Origin: JBCCMQ01 sp039179985
Lineage (GTDB): Bacteria; Pseudomonadota; Alphaproteobacteria; Rhodobacterales; Rhodobacteraceae
Direction of reading: 5' to 3'
DNA: 64,000 nucleotides
NCBI GenBank assembly: GCA_039179985.1
Contig: JBCDED010000008.1
Span: 1-64,000, forward strand
Part shown: positions 25,167-34,460 of the stretch, piece after piece
How the letters are laid out: each line of letters starts with the position of its first letter
Position numbering within the stretch: position 1 is the first letter of the stretch
Program-made: the position numbers and the translations under genes
Notes under the pieces: generated by a model
Told to the model about the DNA's origin: nothing
What the model saw: only the letters and a program-made list of their open reading frames with translations
Databases searched by the model: none

Positions 25167-25353
25167 CCCAGCCCCCGGGCGTCATCGCTGTCTGTGGGGT
25201 TTAACACCTGTCTTTCTGGCATGGGCCACCTCAATGCATCTCGGCTTGCACTCCGCACCCTCCACCTGTCGGCTAAAGAAATGTTTAAGCAGCGGATTTT
25301 TGAGATGCCGCCTTGCGCCGAAGCGGCGGCTCGCGCAGGTTGCGTCTGACCCC

Positions 25354-26790
25354 ATGGACACTCTGGCTGACATCAAGATCATAAACGGGCGCCTCGTGAC
25401 GCCGGACGGCGTGCGACAGGCCGCGCTGACGGCCACCGGTGGCCTGATCACGGGCATTGGAACTGACCTGCCAGAGGCACGGAGGACGATCGATGCGAAG
25501 GGCAACTGGGTTCTGCCCGGCGGCGTCGACTCGCATGCCCATATCGAGCAGCGTTCGGGCATGGGGCTGTTCAATGCCGATACGTTCGAGACCGCGACGG
25601 CCTCGGCTGCGCTTGGCGGGACGACGACGGTGATCTCTTTTGCGGCGCAGTCGAAGGGGGAGCGCTTGCGGACAACGGTCGAACACTACGCGGCACGGTC
25701 CCGGCGTGGCGCGCGGATCGATCATGCGTTTCACCTGTCGATCTCGGACACCAACGCCCCTGATTTTGAAAGCGATCTCAAGAATTTGGCAGATGAAGGT
25801 CATAGGTCTCTTAAGGTATTCACGACCTACAACATCGGCCTGAATGACGCCCAGATTCTGGGAGTTCTGATGGCCGCGCGGGAGGCTGGCCAGTTGGTCT
25901 GCGTGCATGCGGAAAACGATGCGATGATCGCCTGGATGCGCGCCGCGCTTGTCGCACGTGGAAAAACGGCCCCGCCTTGGCACGCGGTCAGCCGGCCGCG
26001 CCTTGCGGAGGTCGAGGCGGTCGGCCGGATTTGTACCTTCGCGGAGTTCACCGGGACACCCGTGATGTTGTTCCACATCTCGACCGTCGAGGCGCTCGGC
26101 GTCATTGCCGCAACCCGGAAAAGAGGCGGGCCGGTCTGGGCCGAGACCTGTCCCCATTACCTTCTGAGCGACGATAACGTTCTGACCCGGGCGGATGGCG
26201 GGAAATGGATGTGCTCACCGCCGCAGCGAACGGCCGAGGACAGTGCGGCACTCTGGCAGGGTCTGGCAGACGGCACGCTTGATCTGGTCTCGTCCGACCA
26301 CGCGCCCTACCGCTACGATGAGACGGGCAAACTGGCCAATGGACCGGGCGCGCCATTCACGGAGATCGCCAACGGGCTACCGGGCCTGCAGACGCGCCTG
26401 CCGCTTCTCTTCGATGCCATGGTCAGCGGTGACAAGGGCGGCGTCGAGGCTTTTGCCCGAGTGACGGCGACGGCACCGGCGGATCTCTACGGGCTGCCCG
26501 GCAAAGGCCGGATCGCGGCGGGGGCGGATGCGGATCTGGTGATCTGGGACCCCGCGCGGCGCTGGACCTATGGTGCGAACGATCTGGCCGACAATGTGGG
26601 CTATAATCCATGGGAGGGTCACAGCGTGACGGGATGGCCTGTGCTCGTAGTGCAGCGCGGGCGGGTCATTGTGGAGGACGGCAAATTGCTGGCAGAACCA
26701 GGGGATGGCAAATGGCTGGAGCGTCCCGCGCTTGGGGCGACCCCGCCCGCTGCCCCGGCACCCGAAGTGCGCGAGATGGGAGGGTTCTAA
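25354..26790 (+). CDS. Dihydropyrimidinase/hydantoinase-like amidohydrolase
   Basis: Cyclic-amide hydrolase of the dihydropyrimidinase-allantoinase group. 478 residues from the ATG at 25354; a longer frame from 25117 overlaps cheB upstream DNA and has no family match. Metal-site motifs: DSHAHIE (HxH), the carboxylated Lys in SLKVFTTYN, VHAEND (His), FHISTVEAL (His) and SSDHAPY (Asp). The C-terminus has the usual strand GAD-ADLVIWDP. It is 1 bp from the next gene. Substrate could be a hydantoin, dihydropyrimidine or related cyclic ureide; the conserved residues do not settle which. Confidence 0.88.
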   Translation: MDTLADIKIINGRLVTPDGVRQAALTATGGLITGIGTDLPEARRTIDAKGNWVLPGGVDSHAHIEQRSGMGLFNADTFETATASAALGGTTTVISFAAQSKGERLRTTVEHYAARSRRGARIDHAFHLSISDTNAPDFESDLKNLADEGHRSLKVFTTYNIGLNDAQILGVLMAAREAGQLVCVHAENDAMIAWMRAALVARGKTAPPWHAVSRPRLAEVEAVGRICTFAEFTGTPVMLFHISTVEALGVIAATRKRGGPVWAETCPHYLLSDDNVLTRADGGKWMCSPPQRTAEDSAALWQGLADGTLDLVSSDHAPYRYDETGKLANGPGAPFTEIANGLPGLQTRLPLLFDAMVSGDKGGVEAFARVTATAPADLYGLPGKGRIAAGADADLVIWDPARRWTYGANDLADNVGYNPWEGHSVTGWPVLVVQRGRVIVEDGKLLAEPGDGKWLERPALGATPPAAPAPEVREMGGF

Positions 26791-26791
26791 G

Positions 26792-27184
26792 ATGACCGAG
26801 CGACCGAGCGACACACCGATCCTTGGGATCACGTTTTTCTATTACCGCGACCTGGCGGCGGCGATGGCGTTCTATGAAGAGGTGATGGGGCTGCAGCTTG
26901 CTATCGATCAAGGGTGGTGCAAGATCTACCGCATCTGCCCGGGGGCCCATGTGGGACTGGTTGATGAAAGCCGGGGCATGCACCGTGCGGCAGAGGTCAA
27001 ACCGGTTCAGCTTTGCATCCGGGTGGCGGATGTGGACGGCTGGTATGCCTACGCGGCGGCGCAACATCTGCCCGGGTTGAGCGATCTCTTCCAAAACGAC
27101 GCCCTTGGCATCCGCGCCTTCGTGTTTGACGATCCAGAAGGCTACCAGATTGAAATTCAGTCGGCCACGCGCGACGGCGCCTGA
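26792..27184 (+). CDS. VOC-superfamily (glyoxalase/dioxygenase fold) protein
   Basis: 130 residues, one pair of beta-alpha-beta-beta-beta units: GITFFYYRDLAAAMAFYEEVMGL at the start and FVFDDPEGYQIEIQSA at the end. The final Glu of EGYQIEIQ is the usual metal ligand; the first-strand ligand position is occupied by Thr or Phe, so metal binding is uncertain. It begins one base after the hydrolase stop and precedes the DapA-like gene by 22 bp, so it belongs to the same small operon. Function unknown, perhaps an isomerase or lyase in the same pathway. Confidence 0.82.
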   Translation: MTERPSDTPILGITFFYYRDLAAAMAFYEEVMGLQLAIDQGWCKIYRICPGAHVGLVDESRGMHRAAEVKPVQLCIRVADVDGWYAYAAAQHLPGLSDLFQNDALGIRAFVFDDPEGYQIEIQSATRDGA

Positions 27185-27206
27185 GCAGGAAGAAAGGGTT
27201 GCAGGA

Positions 27207-28121
27207 ATGCTTGATGAAACCGCCAAAGGCGTCTTTACGATCGCCGCCACACCCTTTTTGCCGGACGGCGCACTCGACCTCGGCAGCGTCGACAGTATGG
27301 TCGATTTCTATGTCGAGAAAGGCGCAACCGGGCTCACGATCCTTGGCATCATGGGCGAGGCGGGCAAGCTGACGGCGCAGGAAAGCCACGATGTCATACG
27401 CCGCGTGACCGGGCGCACCGACCTGCCGGTCATCGTGGGCGTCACGGCTCCGGGCTTTGCCGCGATGACCGCGCTTGCGAGAGACGCCATGGAGGCGGGC
27501 GCGGCGGGCGTCATGGTCGCACCAACAGGCGCCCTGAAGACGGACGCGCAGGTCCTAAGTTACTTCCTGAACGCCGCTGAAGCATTGGGGGATATCCCTT
27601 TCGTTTTGCAGGATTTTCCGCTGGTGACTAACGTTGTTGTGCCAGTGCATGTGATCCTGTCGGTCGTCGAGCAGTGCCCGACCTGTGTTATGCTGAAGCA
27701 TGAGGACTGGCCGGGGCTGGAAAAGATCACGGCGCTGCGGACAGCCTCGGATCGGGGCGCACGGCGAATTTCGATCCTCTGCGGCAATGGCGGGCAGTTC
27801 CTGACCGAAGAGATGATGCGCGGTGCAGACGGCGCGATGACGGGATTCGCGTACCCTGAGATGATGGCGGGCGTTGTGGCTGCGGCTGAGGCCGGCGATA
27901 TGGACCGGGCGCAGGATATCTTTGACGCCTACCTGCCGCTTGTACGCTATGAAAGCCAGCCGGGTCTTGGGCTGGCCATCCGCAAACACATCCTCGCCCG
28001 CCGCGGCGCTATCGCCCACCCCACAGTCCGCAACCCCGGCCCGTCGCTGACGGCAGATACCCTCACGGAAATCGAGCGCCTGATTGCCCGGCAGGAGGCC
28101 CGGCTCGCGCGCCTAGGCTGA
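27207..28121 (+). CDS. Dihydrodipicolinate synthase/N-acetylneuraminate lyase-family aldolase
   Basis: Class I (Schiff-base) pyruvate aldolase family member, 304 residues. The barrel begins GVFTIAATPFLPDG; GIMGEAGKLTAQE replaces the pyruvate-binding GTTGE loop, so the acceptor site differs from true DapA; the Schiff-base Lys lies in CVMLKHEDW, and GNGGQF is the usual gating turn. The altered loop suggests a catabolic lyase, not lysine synthesis. GGAAGAAAGG lies upstream of the ATG at 27207. It closes the hydrolase-VOC-lyase cassette just before the glycine riboswitch. Confidence 0.85.
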   Translation: MLDETAKGVFTIAATPFLPDGALDLGSVDSMVDFYVEKGATGLTILGIMGEAGKLTAQESHDVIRRVTGRTDLPVIVGVTAPGFAAMTALARDAMEAGAAGVMVAPTGALKTDAQVLSYFLNAAEALGDIPFVLQDFPLVTNVVVPVHVILSVVEQCPTCVMLKHEDWPGLEKITALRTASDRGARRISILCGNGGQFLTEEMMRGADGAMTGFAYPEMMAGVVAAAEAGDMDRAQDIFDAYLPLVRYESQPGLGLAIRKHILARRGAIAHPTVRNPGPSLTADTLTEIERLIARQEARLARLG

Positions 28122-28187
28122 CCCCGGGGCTGACCACCCCAACACGACGGGCTTGCCAGACTGGGGCGTTTGAATTACCGCTCAATA

Positions 28188-28343
28188 AGCGACGGGAGAA
28201 TCCGGGGGCGACCCCGGTGCCGAAGGAGCAACCGCCCCGGTAAACTCTCAGGCACAAAGGACCGTCGCGACACTGACACTCTGGAGAGAGGCGCGCCGCG
28301 CCCGCCGAAGGGATAACGATCTCAGGCGAAAGGACAGAGGGGG
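28188..28343 (+). ncRNA. Tandem glycine riboswitch controlling gcvTHP
   Basis: Two glycine aptamers lie side by side. The first, about 28188-28268, has the closing stem GCGACGGGAG/CCGTCGC and the core GTGCCGAAGGAGCAACCGCC with AAACTCTCAGGCACAAAGGA. The second, about 28277-28343, has CTCTGGAGAGAG, CCGCCGAAGGGATAACGATC and CTCAGGCGAAAGGACAGAGG. The linker is short, as in cooperative tandem riboswitches. It ends about 77 bp before gcvT and should switch on the cleavage system when glycine is abundant. The expression platform is not obvious. Confidence 0.95.
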
Positions 28344-28419
28344 CATCGTCGGGCGGCAGCGCTGTCGCCCATGAACGGTGCCGGTCGGCCTTTTTGCCCC
28401 GGTTCAGGAAAGGGACGAC

Positions 28420-29565
28420 ATGACCGGGGAAGCAACCACAGCCGAACTGAAAGACACACCGCTGAGCGCGCTGCACGCCGAGCTTGGCGGCAAGATGGTA
28501 CCTTTCGCGGGCTATACGCTTCCGGTGCAGTACCCCCTTGGTGTCATGAAAGAGCATCTGCACACGCGCGAAGCCTCGGGGCTTTTTGACGTCAGCCATA
28601 TGGGGCAGATCCTGCTGACCGCGCCGTCGGGCCGGGCGGAAGATGCGGCGCTTGCGCTGGAAGAACTGATCCCCGCGAACTACGCAGGGCTCGCGGAAGG
28701 GCGGCAAAGATATGGCTTTTTTACAAATTATACCGGTGGGATAGAAGATGATCTTATGGTCGCAAATCGTGGCGACCACCTCTATCTGGTCGTGAATGCC
28801 GCCTGCAAGAAGGCGGATGAGGCGCATCTGCGCGCCCGCCTTGGCGATCGGCTGACGATCGAGGCTGTTACCGACCGCGCGCTTCTGGCCCTGCAGGGGC
28901 CTCGCGCGGCCGAATGCCTCTCTCGGATCGCACCCGTTACCGACATGCGCTTCATGGATGTGGGCATCTTTGACAGCGCCCATGGCGCGCTCTGGATTTC
29001 GCGCTCGGGCTATACGGGCGAGGACGGGTTCGAAATCTCGGTACAGGAAGATCAGGCTGTGCCATTCGCACGCGCGCTTCTGGCCATGGAGGCGGTGGCG
29101 CCCATCGGGCTTGGCGCGCGCGACAGCCTGCGGCTGGAGGCCGGGCTTTGCCTTTACGGCAATGACATCGACCAAGGCACCACGCCGGTGGAGGCCGATC
29201 TTGTCTGGGGCATTCAGAAGGCCCGACGCGCAGGGGGTGACCGCGCAGGCGGCTTTCCCGGTGCTGACATCATCCTTGGACAGATCGAGGATGGCGCTGC
29301 ACGGAAACGGGTCGGCCTCTTGCCCGAAGGCCGCGCGCCCATGCGGGAGGGCACCGCGATTTTCGAAAGCGCCGAGGCGGCGGATCCTTGCGGTCAGGTG
29401 ACCTCTGGCGCCTTCGGGCCCTCCGTCGGCGCGCCCGTGTCCATGGGTTATGTGCCAGCCCATCTTGGCATTGCCGGAACCCAACTGTTTGGCGAGGTCC
29501 GCGGCAAGCGCCTGCCCTGCCGCGTGACCACCATGCCCTTTCACCCCCATGCCTACAAACGCTGA
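28420..29565 (+). CDS. gcvT: Glycine cleavage T-protein (aminomethyltransferase)
   Basis: Transfers the aminomethyl carbon from lipoyl-GcvH to tetrahydrofolate, releasing ammonia. 381 residues from the ATG at 28420, preceded by AGGAAAGGGA. Landmarks: PLSALHAELGGKMVPFAGY near the N-terminus, LFDVSHMGQ with the catalytic Asp region, SRSGYTGEDGFE and ARDSLRLEAGLCLYG. It is the first protein gene after the riboswitch. Confidence 0.96.
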   Translation: MTGEATTAELKDTPLSALHAELGGKMVPFAGYTLPVQYPLGVMKEHLHTREASGLFDVSHMGQILLTAPSGRAEDAALALEELIPANYAGLAEGRQRYGFFTNYTGGIEDDLMVANRGDHLYLVVNAACKKADEAHLRARLGDRLTIEAVTDRALLALQGPRAAECLSRIAPVTDMRFMDVGIFDSAHGALWISRSGYTGEDGFEISVQEDQAVPFARALLAMEAVAPIGLGARDSLRLEAGLCLYGNDIDQGTTPVEADLVWGIQKARRAGGDRAGGFPGADIILGQIEDGAARKRVGLLPEGRAPMREGTAIFESAEAADPCGQVTSGAFGPSVGAPVSMGYVPAHLGIAGTQLFGEVRGKRLPCRVTTMPFHPHAYKR

Positions 29566-29592
29566 AAACGCTAAACAAACAGGGAGACCAAA

Positions 29593-29952
29593 ATGAAATA
29601 CACCGAAGAACACGAATGGCTGCGCGCCGAGGGCGATATCGTTGTGGTCGGGATCACCGAACATGCCTCGACGCAGCTTGGCGATGTGGTGTTCGTGGAA
29701 CTGCCCGAGGTTGAGACAATGGTGGCGAAAGGCGACGAAATCGTTGTGATCGAAAGCGTCAAGGCCGCGTCCGACATCGTGGCGCCGCTCGACGGCGAGA
29801 TCGTCGAAGTGAACGACGCGCTGACCGACAATCCCGCACTCGTCAACGAAGACCCCACCGGCGAAGCCTGGTTTTTCAAGCTAAAGGTCGAGGATACCGG
29901 TGCGCTTGACGATTACATGGACGAGGACGCCTACAAGGCCTTCATCGAATAA
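29593..29952 (+). CDS. gcvH: Glycine cleavage H-protein (lipoyl carrier)
   Basis: Carries the methylamine moiety on lipoate between GcvP and GcvT. 119 residues; the lipoylated Lys57 lies in VVIESVKAASDI. The usual C-terminal GEAWFFKLKVED is present. RBS GGGAGACC precedes the ATG; the gene is 27 bp after gcvT. Confidence 0.97.
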   Translation: MKYTEEHEWLRAEGDIVVVGITEHASTQLGDVVFVELPEVETMVAKGDEIVVIESVKAASDIVAPLDGEIVEVNDALTDNPALVNEDPTGEAWFFKLKVEDTGALDDYMDEDAYKAFIE

Positions 29953-30001
29953 CGCCACCCGTTTCCGCACCGCCTAAAGGATCGTAACCCGAGGACCCGC
30001 C

Positions 30002-32851
30002 ATGCCGTTTACGCCGACCGACTACCTGCCCTACGATTTCGCCAATCGCCGCCACATCGGCCCTTCGCCCGAGGAAATGGCCGAGATGCTGGAGGTGCTT
30101 GGCGTCCCAAACCTCGATGCGTTGATCAATGAGACGGTGCCCGAAGACATCCGGCAAAGCGATCCGCTGGAGCTTGGCAAGGCCATGTCCGAGCGCGAGC
30201 TTCTTTTCCATATGCGGCAGTTGGCGGAGAAGAACGAAGTTTTCGTCAGCCTGATCGGTCAGGGCTATCATGGCACGGTCACGCCCCCGGCGATCCAGCG
30301 GAATATCCTCGAAAACCCTGCCTGGTACACGGCCTACACGCCGTACCAGCCCGAGATCAGTCAAGGGCGGCTTGAGGCGCTTTTGAACTACCAAACGATG
30401 ATCTGCGATCTGACCGGGCTCGATGTGGCCAATGCCTCGCTGCTTGACGAAGCGACCGCAGCGGCCGAAGCCATGACCATGGCGCAGCGGGTGGCGAAAT
30501 CGAAGGCAACGGCGTTTTTTATCGACGAGAACTGCCACCCCCAAAACATCGCCGTAATGAAGACGCGCGCGGCGCCGCTCGGGATCGAGGTGATCGTGGG
30601 TGCGCCCGAAGCGCTGGACGCCAGCGCGGTCTTCGGCGCGGTCTTCCAGTATCCCGGCACTCGTGGGCGCATCCGCGACTTCGAACCGCAGATGGCCGCG
30701 CTCAAAGCCGCCAAGGCTATCGGCATTATCATCGCAGACCCCCTTGCCCTGACAATCCTGCGCGAACCGGGCGCCATGGGCGCTGACATCGCCGTCGGTT
30801 CCACGCAGCGCTTTGGCGTGCCCCTTGGCATGGGCGGCCCCCACGCCGCGTACATGGCCTGCAGCGACCCCCTAAAGCGGGCCATGCCGGGGCGAATCGT
30901 CGGTGTATCCATCGACAGCCACGGCACGCCCGCCTATCGGCTGTCCCTTCAGACGCGCGAGCAGCATATTCGCCGCGAAAAGGCCACCTCGAACGTCTGC
31001 ACGGCGCAAGCCCTGCTCGCCGTCATGGCGTCCTTCTATGCCGTCTTCCATGGACCAAAGGGCCTGAAAGCCATAGCGCAGCGTATCCACCGCAAAACCG
31101 TGCGCCTGGCCAAAGGGCTGGAAGAGGCCGGGTTCCAGGTGGACCCCGAAGCCTTCTTCGATACGATCACCGTGCGAACAGGGTCAATGCAGGGCGTCAT
31201 CCTGCGGGCGGCGGAGGCGGAAGGGATCAACCTGCGCGCGTTGCCCGAGGGCGAGATCGGCATCACCCTTGACGAATGCACGCGGCCAGAGACCATTGAG
31301 GCCGTCTGGCGCGCCTTCGGCATCACGAAAGCGGACGAGGATCTTGCACCGGAGTACCGTGTGCCCCAGGGCCTTGTGCGCACAAGCGATTTCCTGACCC
31401 ACCCGGTCTTCCATATGAACCGCGCCGAGACCGAAATGATGCGTTACATGCGCCGCCTGGCGGACCGCGACCTTGCGCTGGACCGGGCGATGATCCCGCT
31501 GGGCTCCTGTACCATGAAGCTGAACGCCGCCGCCGAGATGATGCCAGTGACCTGGCGCGAGTTTTCCATGGTCCATCCTTTCGCGCCCTTGTCGCAAACC
31601 GAAGGCTACCGGCAGATGATCCACGAGCTTTGCGAAAAGCTCTGCCAGATCACCGGCTACGACGCGATGTCGATGCAGCCGAACTCGGGTGCGCAGGGGG
31701 AATACGCGGGGCTCCTGACCATCGCCGCCTATCACCGGGCGCGCGGGGATGAGGGCCGCAAGGTCTGTCTCATCCCGATCAATGCCCATGGAACCAACCC
31801 GGCCTCGGCCCATATGGCCGGGATGGAGGTTGTGGTGGTCGCCTGTACCGACAACGGCGATATCGACCTAGCGGATTTCCGTGCCAAAGCCGAGGCGGCG
31901 GGCGACACGCTTGCCGCCTGCATGATCACGTACCCCTCGACCCACGGCGTTTTTGAGGACACGGTGCGCGAGGTCTGTGCGATCACCCATGAGTTCGGCG
32001 GTCAGGTCTATCTGGACGGCGCGAACCTCAACGCGATGGTCGGGCTCGTGAAGCCGGGCGAGATCGGCTCGGACGTGAGCCACCTGAACCTGCACAAGAC
32101 CTTCTGCATCCCTCACGGCGGTGGCGGCCCGGGCATGGGACCGATTGGCGTGAAGGCGCATCTGGCGCCCTTCCTACCCGGTCATCCGGAATCGGGCGGG
32201 CGTGAGGGGCCGGTCAGCGCCGCGCCCTTTGGCTCGGCCTCGATCCTGCCCATCAGCTACGCTTACCTGAAACTCATGGGCGGCGAGGGTCTGACCCAGG
32301 CGACGCGGGTGGCGATCCTGAACGCCAACTACATCGCCAAGCGGCTCGAAGGCGCCTATAGCATTCTCTACACCGGACCGGCGGGGCATGTGGCCCATGA
32401 GTGCATCGTCGACACCCGGCCCTTTGCCGACAGCGCACATGTTTCGGTCGACGATATCGCCAAGCGGCTGATCGACCATGGCTTCCATGCACCCACCATG
32501 AGCTGGCCGGTGGCCGGCACGCTGATGATCGAGCCCACGGAAAGCGAGACCAAGGCCGAGCTTGACAGGTTCTGCGACGCCATGCTCGACATCCGCGACG
32601 AGATTGCCGCGATTGAGACCGGAACGATCGACGCGGAAAACAACCCGCTGAAGAACGCGCCGCACACCGTGGGCGATCTGGTGGCCGACTGGGACCGCCC
32701 CTATACGCGCGAGCAGGGCTGTTTCCCGAAAGGCGCCTTCCGCGTTGACAAATACTGGCCGCCCGTGGGCCGGGTCGACAACGTCTACGGCGACAGGCAC
32801 CTTGTGTGCACCTGCCCGCCGCTTGAGGACTATCTGGAAGCGGCGGAGTAA
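30002..32851 (+). CDS. gcvP: Glycine dehydrogenase (decarboxylating), fused P-protein
   Basis: PLP-dependent decarboxylase that loads the aminomethyl group onto GcvH. 949 residues, a single-chain type: N-terminal half starts ANRHIGPSPEEMAEML, C-terminal half holds the PLP Lys at about 699 in HLNLHKTFCIPHGGGGPGMG. It ends 6 bp before a convergent gene with no terminator in between. Confidence 0.97.
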   Translation: MPFTPTDYLPYDFANRRHIGPSPEEMAEMLEVLGVPNLDALINETVPEDIRQSDPLELGKAMSERELLFHMRQLAEKNEVFVSLIGQGYHGTVTPPAIQRNILENPAWYTAYTPYQPEISQGRLEALLNYQTMICDLTGLDVANASLLDEATAAAEAMTMAQRVAKSKATAFFIDENCHPQNIAVMKTRAAPLGIEVIVGAPEALDASAVFGAVFQYPGTRGRIRDFEPQMAALKAAKAIGIIIADPLALTILREPGAMGADIAVGSTQRFGVPLGMGGPHAAYMACSDPLKRAMPGRIVGVSIDSHGTPAYRLSLQTREQHIRREKATSNVCTAQALLAVMASFYAVFHGPKGLKAIAQRIHRKTVRLAKGLEEAGFQVDPEAFFDTITVRTGSMQGVILRAAEAEGINLRALPEGEIGITLDECTRPETIEAVWRAFGITKADEDLAPEYRVPQGLVRTSDFLTHPVFHMNRAETEMMRYMRRLADRDLALDRAMIPLGSCTMKLNAAAEMMPVTWREFSMVHPFAPLSQTEGYRQMIHELCEKLCQITGYDAMSMQPNSGAQGEYAGLLTIAAYHRARGDEGRKVCLIPINAHGTNPASAHMAGMEVVVVACTDNGDIDLADFRAKAEAAGDTLAACMITYPSTHGVFEDTVREVCAITHEFGGQVYLDGANLNAMVGLVKPGEIGSDVSHLNLHKTFCIPHGGGGPGMGPIGVKAHLAPFLPGHPESGGREGPVSAAPFGSASILPISYAYLKLMGGEGLTQATRVAILNANYIAKRLEGAYSILYTGPAGHVAHECIVDTRPFADSAHVSVDDIAKRLIDHGFHAPTMSWPVAGTLMIEPTESETKAELDRFCDAMLDIRDEIAAIETGTIDAENNPLKNAPHTVGDLVADWDRPYTREQGCFPKGAFRVDKYWPPVGRVDNVYGDRHLVCTCPPLEDYLEAAE

Positions 32852-32857
32852 AGGCGC

Positions 32858-33730
32858 CTAGGGCACGTCCTGCAAAAGCTGCTCGCAGGCCCATGCCGTG
32901 CGGTCGGCAACGGCAGGGTTGCGGCCATTCCGGTAGTAAGACAGCGCAATCGTGGCCGCATAGACCGACAAGGCGCGACCGCGGCGCCATAGCGTGTCGT
33001 CCGGCGCAAGGGCTGCGCGAAAGGCAGTGCGGCCTTCGGCTTGAAGGTACATCCAGGCAACGGTCAAATCTGCGGCCGGGTCACCGCAACCGGCAAGGCC
33101 CCAGTCTATGACCGCCGTCAGGCGCCCGCTTTCGGCCAATAGGTTGCCCGCCTGCAAATCGCCGTGGAACGCGCGTGGCGTGCCATCCCAGGGCGGCGCA
33201 TCGAGCCCGACCTGCCAGAGCGCCAGCAACCGGTCGGCCTCGAAAAGATCCGCGACCCCGGCAATGGCCTTGCGTGTCATGGCATCCCGGCTGGCCAGCG
33301 GCGCGCCACGGTTGTTCTCGGGGCTCGTGGGCAGGGTCGGTGGCATCTGCCAGAGGGCCCGCAAGAAATCCGCGAGCATGCGGGCGGCGGTAACCTGATC
33401 ACCGAGGCTCCCTAGGGTCGCGGGCGCGCCGGGAAGCCAGCCGAGCAGCAGCCAGTTATGGGGAAAGGCCCCGCTGGCCTGCCCCCTGCCCCGGATCCGC
33501 GGCACCGCCAGTGGCAGGTCCGGCAATCCGTCCAGCCAGTGCGCCTCTTTCTTCAACAGCGCTGCGGCGCGCGCATCCTTGGGCAGCCGCGCCACGAGGT
33601 CCATGCCGACCCGAACCATGGCGTTATCCGTACCGCCCGAGGGCACCGGGGTGAGGGGCAGGCCGGCGAGGTCCGGAAACTGGGCGCGCAGCAGCGCCCG
33701 GAGGGTCTCTGTCTCAGATGCAGCGGCCAC
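32858..33730 (-). CDS. APH/choline-kinase-like phosphotransferase
   Basis: Small-molecule kinase of the aminoglycoside phosphotransferase/choline kinase fold, 290 residues. The catalytic loop is FHGDLQAGNLL (Asp and Asn) and the metal motif IDWGLAGCGDPAADL. A G-rich loop is near the start in PSGGTDNAMVRVG. It starts at a GTG overlapping the SDR gene by 17 bp. Family members phosphorylate many amines and sugars, so antibiotic resistance should not be assumed. As the last gene of a transport/oxidation operon it may activate a metabolite. Confidence 0.85.
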   Translation of the reverse strand: MAAASETETLRALLRAQFPDLAGLPLTPVPSGGTDNAMVRVGMDLVARLPKDARAAALLKKEAHWLDGLPDLPLAVPRIRGRGQASGAFPHNWLLLGWLPGAPATLGSLGDQVTAARMLADFLRALWQMPPTLPTSPENNRGAPLASRDAMTRKAIAGVADLFEADRLLALWQVGLDAPPWDGTPRAFHGDLQAGNLLAESGRLTAVIDWGLAGCGDPAADLTVAWMYLQAEGRTAFRAALAPDDTLWRRGRALSVYAATIALSYYRNGRNPAVADRTAWACEQLLQDVP

Positions 33731-34460
33731 CGTCCACTTCCATAGCGACGCCGGTGATCATCGAGGCGGCGTCGGAGCAAAGAAAGACCGAGGCGGCGGC
33801 GATGTCTTCGGGGGTGGAAAATCGGCCAAGCGGGATTGTGGCGAGAAACTGCGCGCGCCGCTCCGGAGTATCTTCGCCCATGAAGGATTTCAGAAGCGGC
33901 GTTTCCCCCGCCACGGGGTTCAGTGCGTTGACACGGATTCCAAAGGGCGCAAGCTCGACCGCCATGGTGCGGGTCGCGGTGATCATCCAGCCTTTCGACG
34001 CATTGTACCAGTTGAGGTTCGGGCGCGGGCTGACCCCTGCGGTCGAGGCGATGTTCAGGATCGCGCCGCTGCCGCGTGATTTCATACCCGGCACAAAACT
34101 GCGGGCTGTCAGGTAAACCGATTTGGCATTGACTGCCAGCACACGATCGAAGTCCGCCTCGGACACCTCATCAAGCGGCGCAGGAATATGGGTGACGCCC
34201 GCGTTGTTCACAAGGATATCGGGCGTCCCGAAGAGCGCGCGCGCAGCCTCTGCCATGTCGGCCACGCTTTCGCCCGAAGCCACGTCGACCGTCACCGCCT
34301 CGCCCCCCACGTCGCGCGCGATTTCGGCGGCACCCGTCCCGTTCAGATCTGCTACCATGACCCGCGCGCCCTCTACCGCAAAGGCCCGCGCAATCCCGGC
34401 GCCAAAGCCCGAGGCCGCGCCGGTGACAATGGCCGTTTTGCCGTCCAGTGATCCGGTCAT
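33714..34460 (-). CDS. Short-chain dehydrogenase/reductase
   Basis: NAD(P)-dependent oxidoreductase, 248 residues from the ATG at 34460. Cofactor loop TGAASGFGAG (GxxxGxG), NNAG in VNNAGVTH, catalytic Tyr and Lys in YNASKG, and the C-terminal MEVDGGRCI. The acidic residue after the second strand (VADLNG) suggests NAD. The start overlaps the thioesterase stop by 4 bp. A longer upstream frame lies in the thioesterase gene and is rejected. Confidence 0.92.
   Translation of the reverse strand: MTGSLDGKTAIVTGAASGFGAGIARAFAVEGARVMVADLNGTGAAEIARDVGGEAVTVDVASGESVADMAEAARALFGTPDILVNNAGVTHIPAPLDEVSEADFDRVLAVNAKSVYLTARSFVPGMKSRGSGAILNIASTAGVSPRPNLNWYNASKGWMITATRTMAVELAPFGIRVNALNPVAGETPLLKSFMGEDTPERRAQFLATIPLGRFSTPEDIAAASVFLCSDAASMITGVAMEVDGGRCI

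Noticed and set aside
32858..33730. Aminoglycoside resistance gene
   Set aside because: The APH fold covers many metabolite kinases, and the operon is metabolic; no resistance-island context is present.
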